From Barnesiella sp. An22 (GTDB lineage Bacteria; Bacteroidota; Bacteroidia; Bacteroidales; Barnesiellaceae): a DNA stretch of 64,000 bases. This document shows, piece after piece, positions 7,782-16,490 of this stretch. The stretch lies in assembly GCF_002159975.1 (NCBI RefSeq), contig NZ_NFJR01000002.1, forward strand, positions 62,001 to 126,000, in the 5' to 3' direction. The translations under genes and the position numbers were made by a program. Below the pieces are notes generated by a model that worked only from the letters and a program-made list of their open reading frames with translations, made no database searches and was not told the origin of the DNA. Every line of letters starts with the position of its first letter. Position 1 is the first letter of the stretch.

Positions 7782-10232
7782 TTAGGCTTGCGGGACCGAT
7801 TTACGACGACGCCAATAGACTACCCCCGTGCCCACAAAGCCGGCCAGGATGAGGAAGAGCGACACATAGGCAATGGCTTCGGTCGTATGTACCGAGGGCG
7901 GGTCGAACCGGAATATCACTTCGTGTTCGCCGGCCGGCAGATTGACAGCCCGCAACACGTAGTTTACACGCACCATATCGATGGGTTTCCCGTCGACAGT
8001 CACCTGCCAGCCCCAAGGGAAATAAATCTCGGAGAAGACCGCTAAACCGCCTTGTTGCGAACGGTAGCGATAGGTGAGCTCGTCGGGCTTGTAGGCAGTC
8101 TCGTAGATGGTGTCGCCGGCTGCGGGGGGAACCACCTTGTCGCCAATCTCCCGGGCAAAGCGGCGATCGGCCACTGCCGTGTGCGACGGGTCGAAGTCGG
8201 TAATGGCTGCCATCTCGGCATCGGCATTGTCGACCCACTCGACCTCCGATACAAACCAGGCGTTGCCCAGCGCTCCGGGGTTGCGCACGACGGTCTCGCG
8301 CCCATCCTCGAGCGGCTGTATGATGTAGCGGGTATTGAGCATGTTCAGTACCACCATGTTGCCATTGACGAGCTGACGGTCTATCAGGTCTTGATAGCGG
8401 CGCAATTTGGCGGCGTGGTAGCCGCCGACCGACTTGTGGTAATACGACGTGCGGGGCTCGTTGAAACTGGCTGCCAGCGTCTCGCCGGCCGCCGCATTGA
8501 GCACCCGGTAGTTCATGTCCTTGTCTTGCAGGATATAGCGGTCGGCATCGGTCATGGGGAAGGGATTGGTCTTGCGGGCCGGTGTCACGAAGTTGTCGCT
8601 GTTGAGATAGCGCTTGTTGACCGGATACATATCGCCTACCAGAATCACCGCCAGGGCCACCATGGCCACGGTAGCACTCACCTTCTTCCGATTGAGCAGC
8701 CACAGCACGGCAAAGCCCAGCACCACGATGATGAACGATCGCCAGGCATCGGCCGTGAAGATAGCCTTGCGGGCTTCGGCCACACCGGCAAAGAGTTCGG
8801 CATAACCGGGTTGACCGGCGGCTTCGCGCTCATAGTCTTTCAAGAAGGTATCGAAGAGGCCAGGGGCCAGAGCCGCCAGCAGAGCGATACCGGCCACAAT
8901 GCCGCCGCTCAGGTAGAACCACCGTTTCTCACGCGAGAGTATCGACGGGTCGTCGAATATCTTTTTCAGCGCCAGCACGGCCAGCAGCGGCATGCAGAAC
9001 TCGGCCACCACCAGGATGCTCGACACCGTACGGAATCGGTTGTACATGGGGAAGTAATCGATAAACCAGTCGGTGAGCCACATCATGTTCTTACCCCACG
9101 AGAGCATGACGGTCAGAATCGTCACCACCAGCAAGGCCCACTTGAGCGGCGTGCGCACGATGAAGCAACCCAGCACGAAGAGGAAGAAGATGAGGGCACC
9201 CACATAGACCGGTCCCGAGGTAAAGGGCTGGTCGCCCCAGTAACGATCGAGTTGCGACAGGTAGGGACGAATCTCGGGATTGGCCGCCTTCACCGCCCGC
9301 TCGCTCTCAGAGAGCGGACCGCTGGCACCACCCTTGCTGTCGGGAATCAGGAGGGTGAGAGTCTCCATCTTGCCGTAGCTCCACTGGGTGATATACTCTT
9401 TGTCCAGACCGCTTCCGGCCGGTTTGGCCACCTTGTCGCCATCGGGCGAAGAGAGCTCGGTATGGCCTCCACGCATCGACTCTTTGGAATATTTGTAGGT
9501 GTGATACAGATTCGAAGCATTGGCACCCACGGCCAGCACGGCAGCTACCAGCAACACGCCGGTGGCCTTGAAAAAGCGCGGCATGGTGTGCGAGCGGTAG
9601 TGCTCCACGCCATAGGCAACGACTACGGCACAGATGACAAAGAGGAAGTAGTAGGACATCTGCACGTGGTTCGACATGATTTGCAACGCGCCGAAGAGTG
9701 CCGCCAGGGCTCCACCCAACAGATAGCGCCCCCGATAGGCCAGAATGATGCCGGCAATCGTAGGGGGAATGTAGGCGAGCGTGATGAACTTCCAGATATG
9801 GCCCGCCGCAATAATGATAAAGAAGTAGGACGAAAAGGCATAAGCCACCGCACCGAAGGCCGCCAGATACCACCGCACGTTGAGCGTGAGCAGCAGAATA
9901 TAGAAGCCCAGCATCATGATGAAGACCAGCGACACGGGCGATACCAGCCACAGGTTATAGACGTGCTGCAACCCCTTCAGCGGAGCGTTGCTCGAGTAGG
10001 TGGGTGCAATCTGGAAGGTAGGCATACCCGAGAATACCGAGCCGGTCCAGCGAGGCATTTCGCCCGTTTGCTCGGCGTAGGTCTTGGCTTCGTGGCCTAT
10101 GGCCAACCCCTGCTGGGTATCGTGTTGGAACAGAATCTTGCCTTCGACAACGTCGGGCGAGAAATAGATAAACGACAAGACGACAAACAACAGGACCGGC
10201 AAGAGGGCCCAAAGGTTCTTATGACTTTTCAT
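7782..10232 (-). CDS. YfhO-family multi-spanning membrane protein
   Basis: The protein has 816 residues starting at MKSHKNLW; an upstream in-frame ATG at 10286 was rejected because the -7 promoter element lies between the two. About a dozen hydrophobic segments fill the first ~560 residues, with an extracytoplasmic loop after TM1 (FSPDVVEGKILFQHD) and motifs such as GEMPRWTGSVFSGMP that are typical of YfhO proteins. The C-terminal ~230 residues form the soluble part (NYRVLNAAAGE, SYYHKSVGGYHAAKLRRYQ) before a final TM. YfhO proteins belong to the GT-C-like class and have been linked to glycosylation of lipoteichoic acid in Firmicutes; the role in Bacteroidota is unknown. Confidence 0.85.
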   Translation of the reverse strand: MKSHKNLWALLPVLLFVVLSFIYFSPDVVEGKILFQHDTQQGLAIGHEAKTYAEQTGEMPRWTGSVFSGMPTFQIAPTYSSNAPLKGLQHVYNLWLVSPVSLVFIMMLGFYILLLTLNVRWYLAAFGAVAYAFSSYFFIIIAAGHIWKFITLAYIPPTIAGIILAYRGRYLLGGALAALFGALQIMSNHVQMSYYFLFVICAVVVAYGVEHYRSHTMPRFFKATGVLLVAAVLAVGANASNLYHTYKYSKESMRGGHTELSSPDGDKVAKPAGSGLDKEYITQWSYGKMETLTLLIPDSKGGASGPLSESERAVKAANPEIRPYLSQLDRYWGDQPFTSGPVYVGALIFFLFVLGCFIVRTPLKWALLVVTILTVMLSWGKNMMWLTDWFIDYFPMYNRFRTVSSILVVAEFCMPLLAVLALKKIFDDPSILSREKRWFYLSGGIVAGIALLAALAPGLFDTFLKDYEREAAGQPGYAELFAGVAEARKAIFTADAWRSFIIVVLGFAVLWLLNRKKVSATVAMVALAVILVGDMYPVNKRYLNSDNFVTPARKTNPFPMTDADRYILQDKDMNYRVLNAAAGETLAASFNEPRTSYYHKSVGGYHAAKLRRYQDLIDRQLVNGNMVVLNMLNTRYIIQPLEDGRETVVRNPGALGNAWFVSEVEWVDNADAEMAAITDFDPSHTAVADRRFAREIGDKVVPPAAGDTIYETAYKPDELTYRYRSQQGGLAVFSEIYFPWGWQVTVDGKPIDMVRVNYVLRAVNLPAGEHEVIFRFDPPSVHTTEAIAYVSLFLILAGFVGTGVVYWRRRKSVPQA

Positions 10233-10256
10233 TGTTACGAATCTGTATTTTTTTTG

Positions 10257-10264
10257 CAAATGTA
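10257..10264 (-). promoter_or_regulatory. -7 promoter element (TACATTTG)
   Basis: The minus strand reads TACATTTG 24 bases before the yfhO-type ATG, fitting TAnnTTTG; no TTTG is found at the ideal distance upstream. Confidence 0.5.
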
Positions 10265-10344
10265 CAAGTTTAACCGTAATTATCACGCTCCCAGGCGAAC
10301 AAACTGAAACAAAAACCCTCTTTCAGGCAACTTTGCCTTTCGGA

Positions 10345-10386
10345 GAAAAAATAGGGCCGGGGTTGCACATGCAACCTCGGCCCTAT
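10345..10386 (-). terminator. Rho-independent terminator of the TPR lipoprotein gene
   Basis: ATAGGGCCG at 10351 pairs with CGGCCCTAT ending at 10386, extended by GGTTGCA/TGCAACC. On the minus strand the hairpin is followed by TTTTTTC, so it stops the minus-strand transcript. Confidence 0.85.
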
Positions 10387-10408
10387 GATGGTCTATTTAT
10401 CTGCTAAC

Positions 10409-12091
10409 TTATTTTACAAGCGAAGTGATGTCGAATTTGGCAAATTCAAGATCGGTAGCAGCTTGTTGAGCTTTTGCAGAATCCATGCTGATAGCTTTCT
10501 TCAGGTTCGAAACAACCATTTGTTCGTTGTTGGTACGAGCACCCAGAACGGCCATCAGGTAGTAAGTATTGGCATTGGGAGTTTCAACACCGGCCAACGT
10601 AGCTTTAGCCTTGCTGTAATCTTTTACCAAGATTTGAGCCAGAGCGGCGTTGTTCGATTTAACATCGCCAAATGCTTTTACGGCTGCGTTGTAGTCGCCT
10701 TTCTTCATGTAGAATACACCCAGAGCTTCGTTGAGTTCCTCAACACCGGCCGATTTGCCAAAGGCTTGTTCGGCGGCAGCGTAATCGCTGTTCGAGAGAG
10801 CGATCAAACCTTGGTTCATAGCCACCTCGGGAGTATTGGGAGCGATGCGGGCAGCCTTGTCGAAGTTAGCTTTGGCAGCAGCGAGGTCGCCTTCTTCGTA
10901 TTGAACCATACCCAAGTTGTTGTAACCACGGTAGTCGTTCGGATAGATTTCAATCACTTTCGTATAGATGGCAGCTTTCTCTTTGTTGGTCTTAACCAGC
11001 GTAGCAGCGTAGAGCAGTTCGTCAACCGAGAGGGCTTTAGCATCTTCTTGAGCCAGTTTCGAGATTTCCTCGTCCGATTTACCGATTACGTTCACCGAAG
11101 CCGTGATTCTCGAATAACGCAGTTGCGGGAGGATCTCCTCGGCCAATACTTTGAATACCGACGACATGTTCTTGATTTCACGTTCGCGTTGTTCGGGGTC
11201 GGAGTACATCGAAAGTACGTTCAGGATGAGCTCTTTGTCTTGGATGTTCGATTTCGAAACCAGTTCTTGGAAACCTTCCCAGTCTTGAGCCGTAAATTCG
11301 GCAGTCATGTCGGCTTCAACTTTGTCTTTCTTCAAGCTCTTCTTCATGTAGTTAACCGTATTCTTCTCACGGTTCTCGGCCAGCGTGGTATTCAGTTTCA
11401 CACCACCATCAGGCGAAGCGTAAGACGAAATGTTGATGTTGGTCAACTCTTTGTTGGGAGCCTCGGCAGCAGCGTTGATTTCGTTGTGGAGAGCTTTCAT
11501 CTCTTCCGATTTCAGTTGCTCGGCACGCAGGTTGGCCTGTTGGATGAGGAACATGATGTCGGCCGAGTAGGTCTCTTTGATAATACGTTGGAACTTGTCG
11601 GGCGTGATAGCGGGGTTCACCTCTTGAGCGTTGGCGATTTCGGCCGTAGAAACGACACCCTCGGCAACCGTTACACGAGGCAATTCATACGTTTTGTTAC
11701 CTCTTTGAACTTTGAAAGCCAGTTGCAGTTCCGATTTACGCATCTCGGGAATGTATTTGAAGTTTACAGGCATGGAAACAACACCACCCATTTTGTACGA
11801 AATGGCTTGGTCGTTACCTTCTACCTTTTCCCCTTGATAAACAAACGGAGTACCGGCAGTTTCACCCTCGGCGTAAACCAGGTAGGGAGTTACTGTAACT
11901 ACCGATTTCTTATCGAAATACTTTTCAGGGAAAGTTCCCGTAATGGTTGCAGGAACCTGGCCACCTACTACTTCAAGAGGAGAAGGGGTCACCGTAAAAT
12001 AATCGGCCGATAACGGCTTCATGTCTTTGTTACACCCTACAAATGCCAATGTCATGAGAAGCATTAGGGGAAGATAGATTTTCTTAATCAT
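10409..12091 (-). CDS. TPR-repeat lipoprotein with OmpA-like central region
   Basis: The 560-residue protein has a lipoprotein signal (hydrophobic 7-18, lipobox AFVGC with Cys 20). Residues ~24-170 form a beta-rich N-terminal part. Residues ~200-340 include ISSYASPDGG...NTTLAENREKN and a later SRITASVNVIGKS, the pattern of an OmpA-like peptidoglycan-interacting fold. The C-terminal ~200 residues are TPR motifs (YRGYNNLGMVQYEEGDLAAAKANFDKA and repeats). Such lipoproteins are common in Bacteroidales outer membranes, and an envelope structural role is likely. It has its own promoter and terminator; codon use (lysine- and glutamine-rich, AT-leaning third bases) suggests high expression. Confidence 0.75.
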   Translation of the reverse strand: MIKKIYLPLMLLMTLAFVGCNKDMKPLSADYFTVTPSPLEVVGGQVPATITGTFPEKYFDKKSVVTVTPYLVYAEGETAGTPFVYQGEKVEGNDQAISYKMGGVVSMPVNFKYIPEMRKSELQLAFKVQRGNKTYELPRVTVAEGVVSTAEIANAQEVNPAITPDKFQRIIKETYSADIMFLIQQANLRAEQLKSEEMKALHNEINAAAEAPNKELTNINISSYASPDGGVKLNTTLAENREKNTVNYMKKSLKKDKVEADMTAEFTAQDWEGFQELVSKSNIQDKELILNVLSMYSDPEQREREIKNMSSVFKVLAEEILPQLRYSRITASVNVIGKSDEEISKLAQEDAKALSVDELLYAATLVKTNKEKAAIYTKVIEIYPNDYRGYNNLGMVQYEEGDLAAAKANFDKAARIAPNTPEVAMNQGLIALSNSDYAAAEQAFGKSAGVEELNEALGVFYMKKGDYNAAVKAFGDVKSNNAALAQILVKDYSKAKATLAGVETPNANTYYLMAVLGARTNNEQMVVSNLKKAISMDSAKAQQAATDLEFAKFDITSLVK

Positions 12092-12187
12092 AATAATAAT
12101 TGTTTGGTTACACTTATTTTTGAAATATTTCCTTTCCTATTTTGAAGAACAGAATTAGTGCATTTCATATTTAAAGGCAAAAATAAA

Positions 12188-12221
12188 CAAAAATAGAACA
12201 CTCTCACTATTTTTATACAAA
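12188..12221 (-). promoter_or_regulatory. Promoter of the TPR lipoprotein gene
   Basis: On the minus strand TTTG (12218-12221) is followed after 22 bases by TATTTTTG (12188-12195). A second TATTTTTG lies ten bases further on (12178-12185). Spacing to the first is slightly longer than the usual 19-21. Confidence 0.55.
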
Positions 12222-12230
12222 TTTTTTTCT

Positions 12231-13157
12231 CTAACCCCCTTTATTGGGGGCTTTCCGCTGGTTTCGGGGATGATATTGCAAGATTTCCTGCCGCAGGAAC
12301 TGCCTGTCGAGGTGGGTATATATCTCGGTGGTGGTGATGCTCTCGTGCCCCAACATCTGTTGAATGGCCCGCAGGTTGGCCCCCCCCTCGAGCAGGTGGG
12401 TGGCAAAGGTATGACGCAGCGTGTGGGGGCTCACCTGCTTGCGAATGCCACACCGCTCGCAGGCCCGTTTCACAATATAGTAGACCATCACCCGGGTAAG
12501 CTTCGCCCCCCGCCGGTTCAAAAACAGAATATCCTCGCTGCCCCGCTTGATGTCGAGCTCCCGCCGGTCTTCCAGATAGAGGTTTATCTCGCGTATCGCG
12601 TTCTGCGAGATGGGAACGAGGCGACGCTTCTCGCCCTTGCCCTCGACAATGATATAACCGTCGGTCAAATAGAGGTCGGAGATACGCAGCCCCACCAGCT
12701 CCGACACCCGCAACCCGCAACCATAGAGGGTCTCGATGATGGCTCGGTTGCGACGGTCCTCGGGTTGCGACAGGTCGAACGACTCGACCATACGGTCTAC
12801 CTCATCGACCGTGAGCACATCGGGCAACTTCACCCCCAGCTTCGGACTCTCGATCAACTCCGAAGGGTCGTTCTCGATGAGCTTCTCCAACTTCAGGAAA
12901 CCGAAAAACGACTTGATTCCCGAGATGATGCGAGCCTGCGACCGGGCTCCGATGCCCAGGTCTTGCAACGTGCATACAAACCGGTGCAGGTCGTCGCCGG
13001 TAACCTGACTCCAATCGAGATTCTCGGTCTGAATAAAATCCACAAGCTTCTCGACATCGCATTGATAGCCCTCTACCGTATTGGTGGAAAGCCCTCGTTC
13101 CAACTTCAAATAGCGCCCAAAACGCTTCAACAAATTATCTGCATCGACTTTTGGCAT
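12231..13157 (-). CDS. xerD: Tyrosine recombinase XerD-type
   Basis: XerD with XerC resolves chromosome dimers at dif. The 308-residue protein has the N-terminal SAM-like core-binding domain (~1-100) and the catalytic domain with all expected residues: Arg150 (GCGLRVSE), Lys174 (EGKGEKRR), His245 and Arg248 (HTLRHT), His271 (LGHESI) and Tyr280 (TTEIYTH). Length and ungapped spacing fit a housekeeping Xer protein rather than a mobile-element integrase. The start is the only ATG near the family N-terminus. Its promoter lies in the first unit of the repeat array immediately upstream. Whether it is XerC or XerD in function cannot be settled without the second paralogue. Confidence 0.9.
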   Translation of the reverse strand: MPKVDADNLLKRFGRYLKLERGLSTNTVEGYQCDVEKLVDFIQTENLDWSQVTGDDLHRFVCTLQDLGIGARSQARIISGIKSFFGFLKLEKLIENDPSELIESPKLGVKLPDVLTVDEVDRMVESFDLSQPEDRRNRAIIETLYGCGLRVSELVGLRISDLYLTDGYIIVEGKGEKRRLVPISQNAIREINLYLEDRRELDIKRGSEDILFLNRRGAKLTRVMVYYIVKRACERCGIRKQVSPHTLRHTFATHLLEGGANLRAIQQMLGHESITTTEIYTHLDRQFLRQEILQYHPRNQRKAPNKGG

Positions 13158-13239
13158 ACTCTTTTTATCCGATATATCATTTTTTTCCGTAATTTTGCCT
13201 TATCTTAGGGAGAATATCCCGGAGCATCGGCTTTCAGGG

Positions 13240-13271
13240 CAAAGATAGTGAAAGGCGAGTGCAGAGACAAA
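13240..13271 (-). promoter_or_regulatory. xerD promoter inside repeat unit 1
   Basis: On the minus strand TTTG (13268-13271), 20 bases, then TATCTTTG (13240-13247): a perfect consensus promoter about 80 bases before the xerD ATG. In the two units further upstream the same positions have lost the consensus (TATCTTTA and TATCTTTT). Confidence 0.8.
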
Positions 13272-13476
13272 CCGAAACCCAGTTTCGTGTTTGGGTTATG
13301 CCGAGCCGACTCCTATCTTCTGTAAAGATAGTGAAAGGCGAGTGCAGAAAAATCAAACTCGTTTGAGATTTTTTGCCGAGCCGCATCCTGTCTTATCTAA
13401 AAGATAGCGAAAGGCGAGTGCAGAGACAACTGAAAACAAAACTTTCAAATTGGACTATGCCGAGCCGTATCCTATC
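13240..13476. repeat. Tandem array of three promoter-bearing palindromic units
   Basis: Three non-identical units lie head to tail at 13240-13320, 13324-13395 and 13399-13476. Each starts with AAGATAGyGAAAGGCGAGTG, then CAGA, a variable middle with its own inverted repeat (AACCCA/TGGGTT in unit 1, AATC-AAAC/GTTT-GATT in unit 2), then TGCCGAGCCG and CCT(A/G)TC. The outer ends GATAG and CTATC can pair. A fourth copy lies at 53587-53670 in the opposite orientation. The array fills most of the 395-bp gap between the divergent xerD and aroQ genes, which holds no other gene. Confidence 0.85.
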
Positions 13477-13552
13477 GCATCGAATCTAAATAGACAAAAA
13501 GGCCGGAGGGACAATCGGCAGAGAGACTCTCCGTACAAAAAAGATTGTTATT

Positions 13553-13978
13553 ATGGATATACTCATTATCAACGGGCCCAACCTCAACTTGTTGGGCAAA
13601 CGGGAAAAGAGCATTTACGGGGAAAAAAGTTTCGACGACTTTCTCGGCGAGTTGCAACAGCGCTATGCCGACCACCGCATCGGCTATTTCCAGTCCAATA
13701 TCGAGGGCGAACTCATCGACAAGATTCAAGAGGCGGGGTTCTCTTGCGACGGCATCGTGCTCAATGCCGGAGCCTACACCCACACCTCCATCGCCTTGAG
13801 CGATGCCATACGTGCCGTACCGACCCCCGTGGTCGAGGTACACATCTCCAATATCCACGCCCGCGAGGAGTACCGCCACAAATCCATGATAGCGGCAGCC
13901 GTTGCCGGCTCGATTATCGGGTTCGGACTCGACTCGTACCGACTTGCCATCGAGGCTTTGATTGAAAAAAAACGATAA
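13553..13978 (+). CDS. aroQ: Type II 3-dehydroquinate dehydratase
   Basis: AroQ dehydrates 3-dehydroquinate to 3-dehydroshikimate, step three of the shikimate pathway. The 141-residue protein, of normal family length, begins with IINGPNLNLLGKRE, includes the catalytic Tyr22 (SIYG), LNAGAYTHTS (~75-84, substrate-binding) and VEVHISNIHAREEYR (~93-107, catalytic His region). The in-frame ATG at 13553 starts exactly at the family N-terminus. It leads a five-gene plus-strand series; the next gene, pyk, starts 13 bases later. Confidence 0.97.
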   Translation: MDILIINGPNLNLLGKREKSIYGEKSFDDFLGELQQRYADHRIGYFQSNIEGELIDKIQEAGFSCDGIVLNAGAYTHTSIALSDAIRAVPTPVVEVHISNIHAREEYRHKSMIAAAVAGSIIGFGLDSYRLAIEALIEKKR

Positions 13979-13991
13979 ACCCCTTTCACCT

Positions 13992-15458
13992 ATGTCCAAA
14001 TACACGAAAATAGTAGCGACCATATCCGACTCGCGCTGCGATGTCGACTTCATCAAACAACTCTACGACAACGGCATGAATGTCGTTCGTATGAACTCGG
14101 CCCACCTGCAGGAAGAGGGATTCCGCAAAATCATCGACAACGTGCGCGCCGTCTCCAACAAAATAGCCATCCTGATGGATACCAAGGGCCCCGAGGTGCG
14201 CACCACCGCACTGGCCGACGGTAACAATCTGTCGTTTGTCACGGGCGACTTCGTGCGCATTACCGGCCGCGAGGGGACCCTCACCGGCCACGGATACATC
14301 GGGGTAAGCTACCCCAACTTTGCCCAAGACCTGGAGGTGGGCAGCCACATCCTCATCGACGACGGCGAACTCGAGTTCATCGTACGCGGCAAAGAGAACG
14401 ACGAACTGCTGTGCGAGTCGCTCAACAACGGCGAACTGGGAGCCCGCAAGAGTGTCAACGTGCCGGGCGTGCGCATCAACCTCCCCTCGCTCACCGAGCG
14501 CGACATCCGCAACATCCGCTATGCCATCAAGCAGGAAATCGACTTCATTGCCCACTCGTTCGTGCGCAGCAAACAGGATGTGCTCGACATTCAGGCCATT
14601 CTCGACGAGTATAAGAGCCCGATCAAGATTATCGCCAAAATCGAAAACCAAGAGGGTGTGGACAACATCGACGAGATACTCGAGGCCGCATACGGCGTGA
14701 TGGTAGCCCGCGGCGACTTGGGTATCGAGGTACCCCAGGAGAAGATTCCCGGCATCCAGGCCCGCCTCATCAAGAAGTGCATCCAGGCCAAAAAGCCGGT
14801 TATCGTCGCCACCCAGATGCTCCACTCGATGATCAAGAACCCCCGGCCCACCCGTGCCGAGGTAACTGACATAGCCAACGCCATCTACCAGCACACCGAC
14901 GCCCTCATGCTCAGCGGCGAGACGGCCTACGGCAAATATCCCGTCGAGGCGGTAGCCACCATGGCCCGCGTAGCCGAGGAGGCCGAAAACAACAAGCTCA
15001 CCGAGAGCAACATCCGGGTCATTTCGTCGGCCGACGAACCCGACGTCACCTCGTTCCTGGCCAAACAGGCGGTAAAGACCTTCAACAAACTGGGTACAAA
15101 GGCCATCATCACCGACAGCTATACGGGCCGCACCGCCCGCTATGTGGCTGCCTACCGGGGACGCTACCCGGTGCTGGCTCTCTGCTACTACGAGCGCACC
15201 ATACGGTTGCTGGCTCTCTCTTACGGCGTATTCCCCCTCTATCAGGAGCGCACCCGCACCTCGCGCGAATACCTGTTCAACGGTCTGAACCACCTCATGG
15301 AGCTGCACCTCATCGACCGCGACGACCTCATTGCCTATCTGGGCGGAGGATTCGGCGAAGGAAAAGGCACCACATTCCTCGAGATAAACCGGATAAGCGA
15401 AGTGCTCGACAACTTCAACCACTATACCTTGCCCAATATCGAAGACGCCGAAGCATGA
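13992..15458 (+). CDS. pyk: Pyruvate kinase
   Basis: Pyruvate kinase transfers phosphate from phosphoenolpyruvate to ADP, the last step of glycolysis. The 488-residue protein starts at MSKYTKIVATISD; earlier in-frame codons come from the aroQ end. Key blocks are NGMNVVRMNSAH (~26-37), MDTKGPEVRT (~61-70), KIENQEGVDNI (~216-226), VARGDLGIEVP (~238-248, metal and substrate binding) and ATQMLHSMIKNPRPTRAEVTD (~276 onward). The C-terminal regulatory domain (~345-488) is present. Its TGA overlaps the ATG of the following methyltransferase. Confidence 0.97.
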   Translation: MSKYTKIVATISDSRCDVDFIKQLYDNGMNVVRMNSAHLQEEGFRKIIDNVRAVSNKIAILMDTKGPEVRTTALADGNNLSFVTGDFVRITGREGTLTGHGYIGVSYPNFAQDLEVGSHILIDDGELEFIVRGKENDELLCESLNNGELGARKSVNVPGVRINLPSLTERDIRNIRYAIKQEIDFIAHSFVRSKQDVLDIQAILDEYKSPIKIIAKIENQEGVDNIDEILEAAYGVMVARGDLGIEVPQEKIPGIQARLIKKCIQAKKPVIVATQMLHSMIKNPRPTRAEVTDIANAIYQHTDALMLSGETAYGKYPVEAVATMARVAEEAENNKLTESNIRVISSADEPDVTSFLAKQAVKTFNKLGTKAIITDSYTGRTARYVAAYRGRYPVLALCYYERTIRLLALSYGVFPLYQERTRTSREYLFNGLNHLMELHLIDRDDLIAYLGGGFGEGKGTTFLEINRISEVLDNFNHYTLPNIEDAEA

Positions 15459-16090
15459 CCCGCGAACTGGAAGAGTACATATTGACCCACATCGACCCCG
15501 AGGACGAACTGCTTGCCGCGCTCGACCGGAATACGCACCTGTATCACCTGCGGCCCCGCATGGTGTCGGGCCACCTGCAAGGGCGCATTCTCAAGATGTT
15601 CTGTCGCATGATGCGGCCGCACCGCATCCTCGAGCTGGGCACCTTCACCGGCTACTCGGCCCTCTGCCTGGCCGAGGGGTTGTGCGAAGGGGGCGAAGTG
15701 CATACCATCGAAATCGACGACGAAATCGAAGACTTCACCCGCAGCTACTTCGACCGCTCGCCCGTAGGCGACCGCATCAAACTGTACATAGGCGACGCCT
15801 GCGAGATTGTCCCCTCCCTTGCCGACACCTACGACCTCGTGTTTATCGACGCCAACAAGCGCGACTATCTGAAGTATTACGAGCTGGTGTTGCCCAAGGT
15901 GCGGCCGGGGGGTATCATCCTGGCCGACAATACCCTGTGGGACGGCAAGGTGGTGACCGACCCGCACAGCCGCGACGCCCAAACGGTGGGCATCGAACGC
16001 TTCAACGACTTCGTCGCCACCGACAACCGGGTAGAGAAGGTGATTCTGCCCCTGCGCGACGGGCTCACCATTTTGTGGAAAAAACCGTAA
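15455..16090 (+). CDS. O-methyltransferase, COMT-like family
   Basis: The 211-residue protein belongs to the O-methyltransferase family 3 (catechol/caffeoyl-CoA type). It has ILELGTFTGYSALCLAEGL (~50-68, SAM loop), HTIEIDDE (~84-91), FIDANKRDY (~130-138, metal-binding Asp and Asn/Lys) and ILADNTLWDGKV (~153-164). These residues fit a divalent-metal-dependent enzyme acting on a catechol-like or hydroxylated nucleotide substrate; TrmR-type tRNA hydroxyuridine methyltransferases share the same fold and are an alternative. It overlaps pyk by four bases. Confidence 0.85.
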   Translation: MTRELEEYILTHIDPEDELLAALDRNTHLYHLRPRMVSGHLQGRILKMFCRMMRPHRILELGTFTGYSALCLAEGLCEGGEVHTIEIDDEIEDFTRSYFDRSPVGDRIKLYIGDACEIVPSLADTYDLVFIDANKRDYLKYYELVLPKVRPGGIILADNTLWDGKVVTDPHSRDAQTVGIERFNDFVATDNRVEKVILPLRDGLTILWKKP

Positions 16091-16145
16091 TGCCACACAA
16101 TCTTTACCCACTCAACTTGGTTATATCTAAAAAAAGGAGCTATAT

Positions 16146-16481
16146 ATGGAAACAACACGACAGAACAAAATAAGCCGCCTGCTGCAGAAGGAGCTGAGCG
16201 ACATTTTTCTGGGCGAAACCCGCAAGACCCACGGCATCATCATCTCGGTGAGCGTGGTACGCGTCAGCCCCGACCTGAGTACGGCCAAAGCCTACCTGAG
16301 CATCTTCCCGCCCGAAAAGAGCGCCGAAATGATTGCCAACATCAACGCCAACGCCAAGACCATACGCTACGAACTGTCACAGCGCGTGCGCTTCCAGTTG
16401 CGAAAGACGCCCGAACTCTCGTTCTTCCTCGACGACTCGCTCGACTACATCGAGAATATCGACTCGCTGTTGAAAAAATAG
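16146..16481 (+). CDS. rbfA: 30S ribosome-binding factor A
   Basis: RbfA binds the 30S subunit and helps mature 16S rRNA, notably in the cold. The 111-residue protein, of usual length, has the KH-like fold with RISRLLQKELSDIF-type N-terminus, VSVVRVSPDLSTAKAYLSIFP (~36-56) and RFQLRKTPELSFFLDDS (~83-99), the family signature. The ATG at 16146 sits after AAAAAGGAGC (GGAG at a good distance). It is followed 9 bases later by the permease gene, an arrangement also suggestive of co-transcription. Confidence 0.95.
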   Translation: METTRQNKISRLLQKELSDIFLGETRKTHGIIISVSVVRVSPDLSTAKAYLSIFPPEKSAEMIANINANAKTIRYELSQRVRFQLRKTPELSFFLDDSLDYIENIDSLLKK

Positions 16482-16490
16482 CGTATACCG

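Noticed and set aside
8052-10307. 751-codon open frame on the plus strand over the YfhO gene
   Set aside because: The translation is rich in His, Gln and Arg with no hydrophobic core, and lies entirely antisense to a convincing membrane protein.
10385-12013. 542-codon open frame on the plus strand over the TPR lipoprotein
   Set aside because: Antisense shadow; the minus-strand gene has promoter, lipobox, TPR repeats and terminator.
12231-13157. Integrase of a mobile element
   Set aside because: Length and motif spacing are those of housekeeping Xer proteins, neighbours are core genes, and no attachment-site duplication is seen.
13240-13476. CRISPR array
   Set aside because: Only three units, with variable centres that are themselves palindromic and flanking arms that differ; there is no constant repeat with unique spacers and no cas gene.
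13986-15422. 478-codon open frame on the minus strand over pyk
   Set aside because: Antisense shadow of pyruvate kinase, no family motif.
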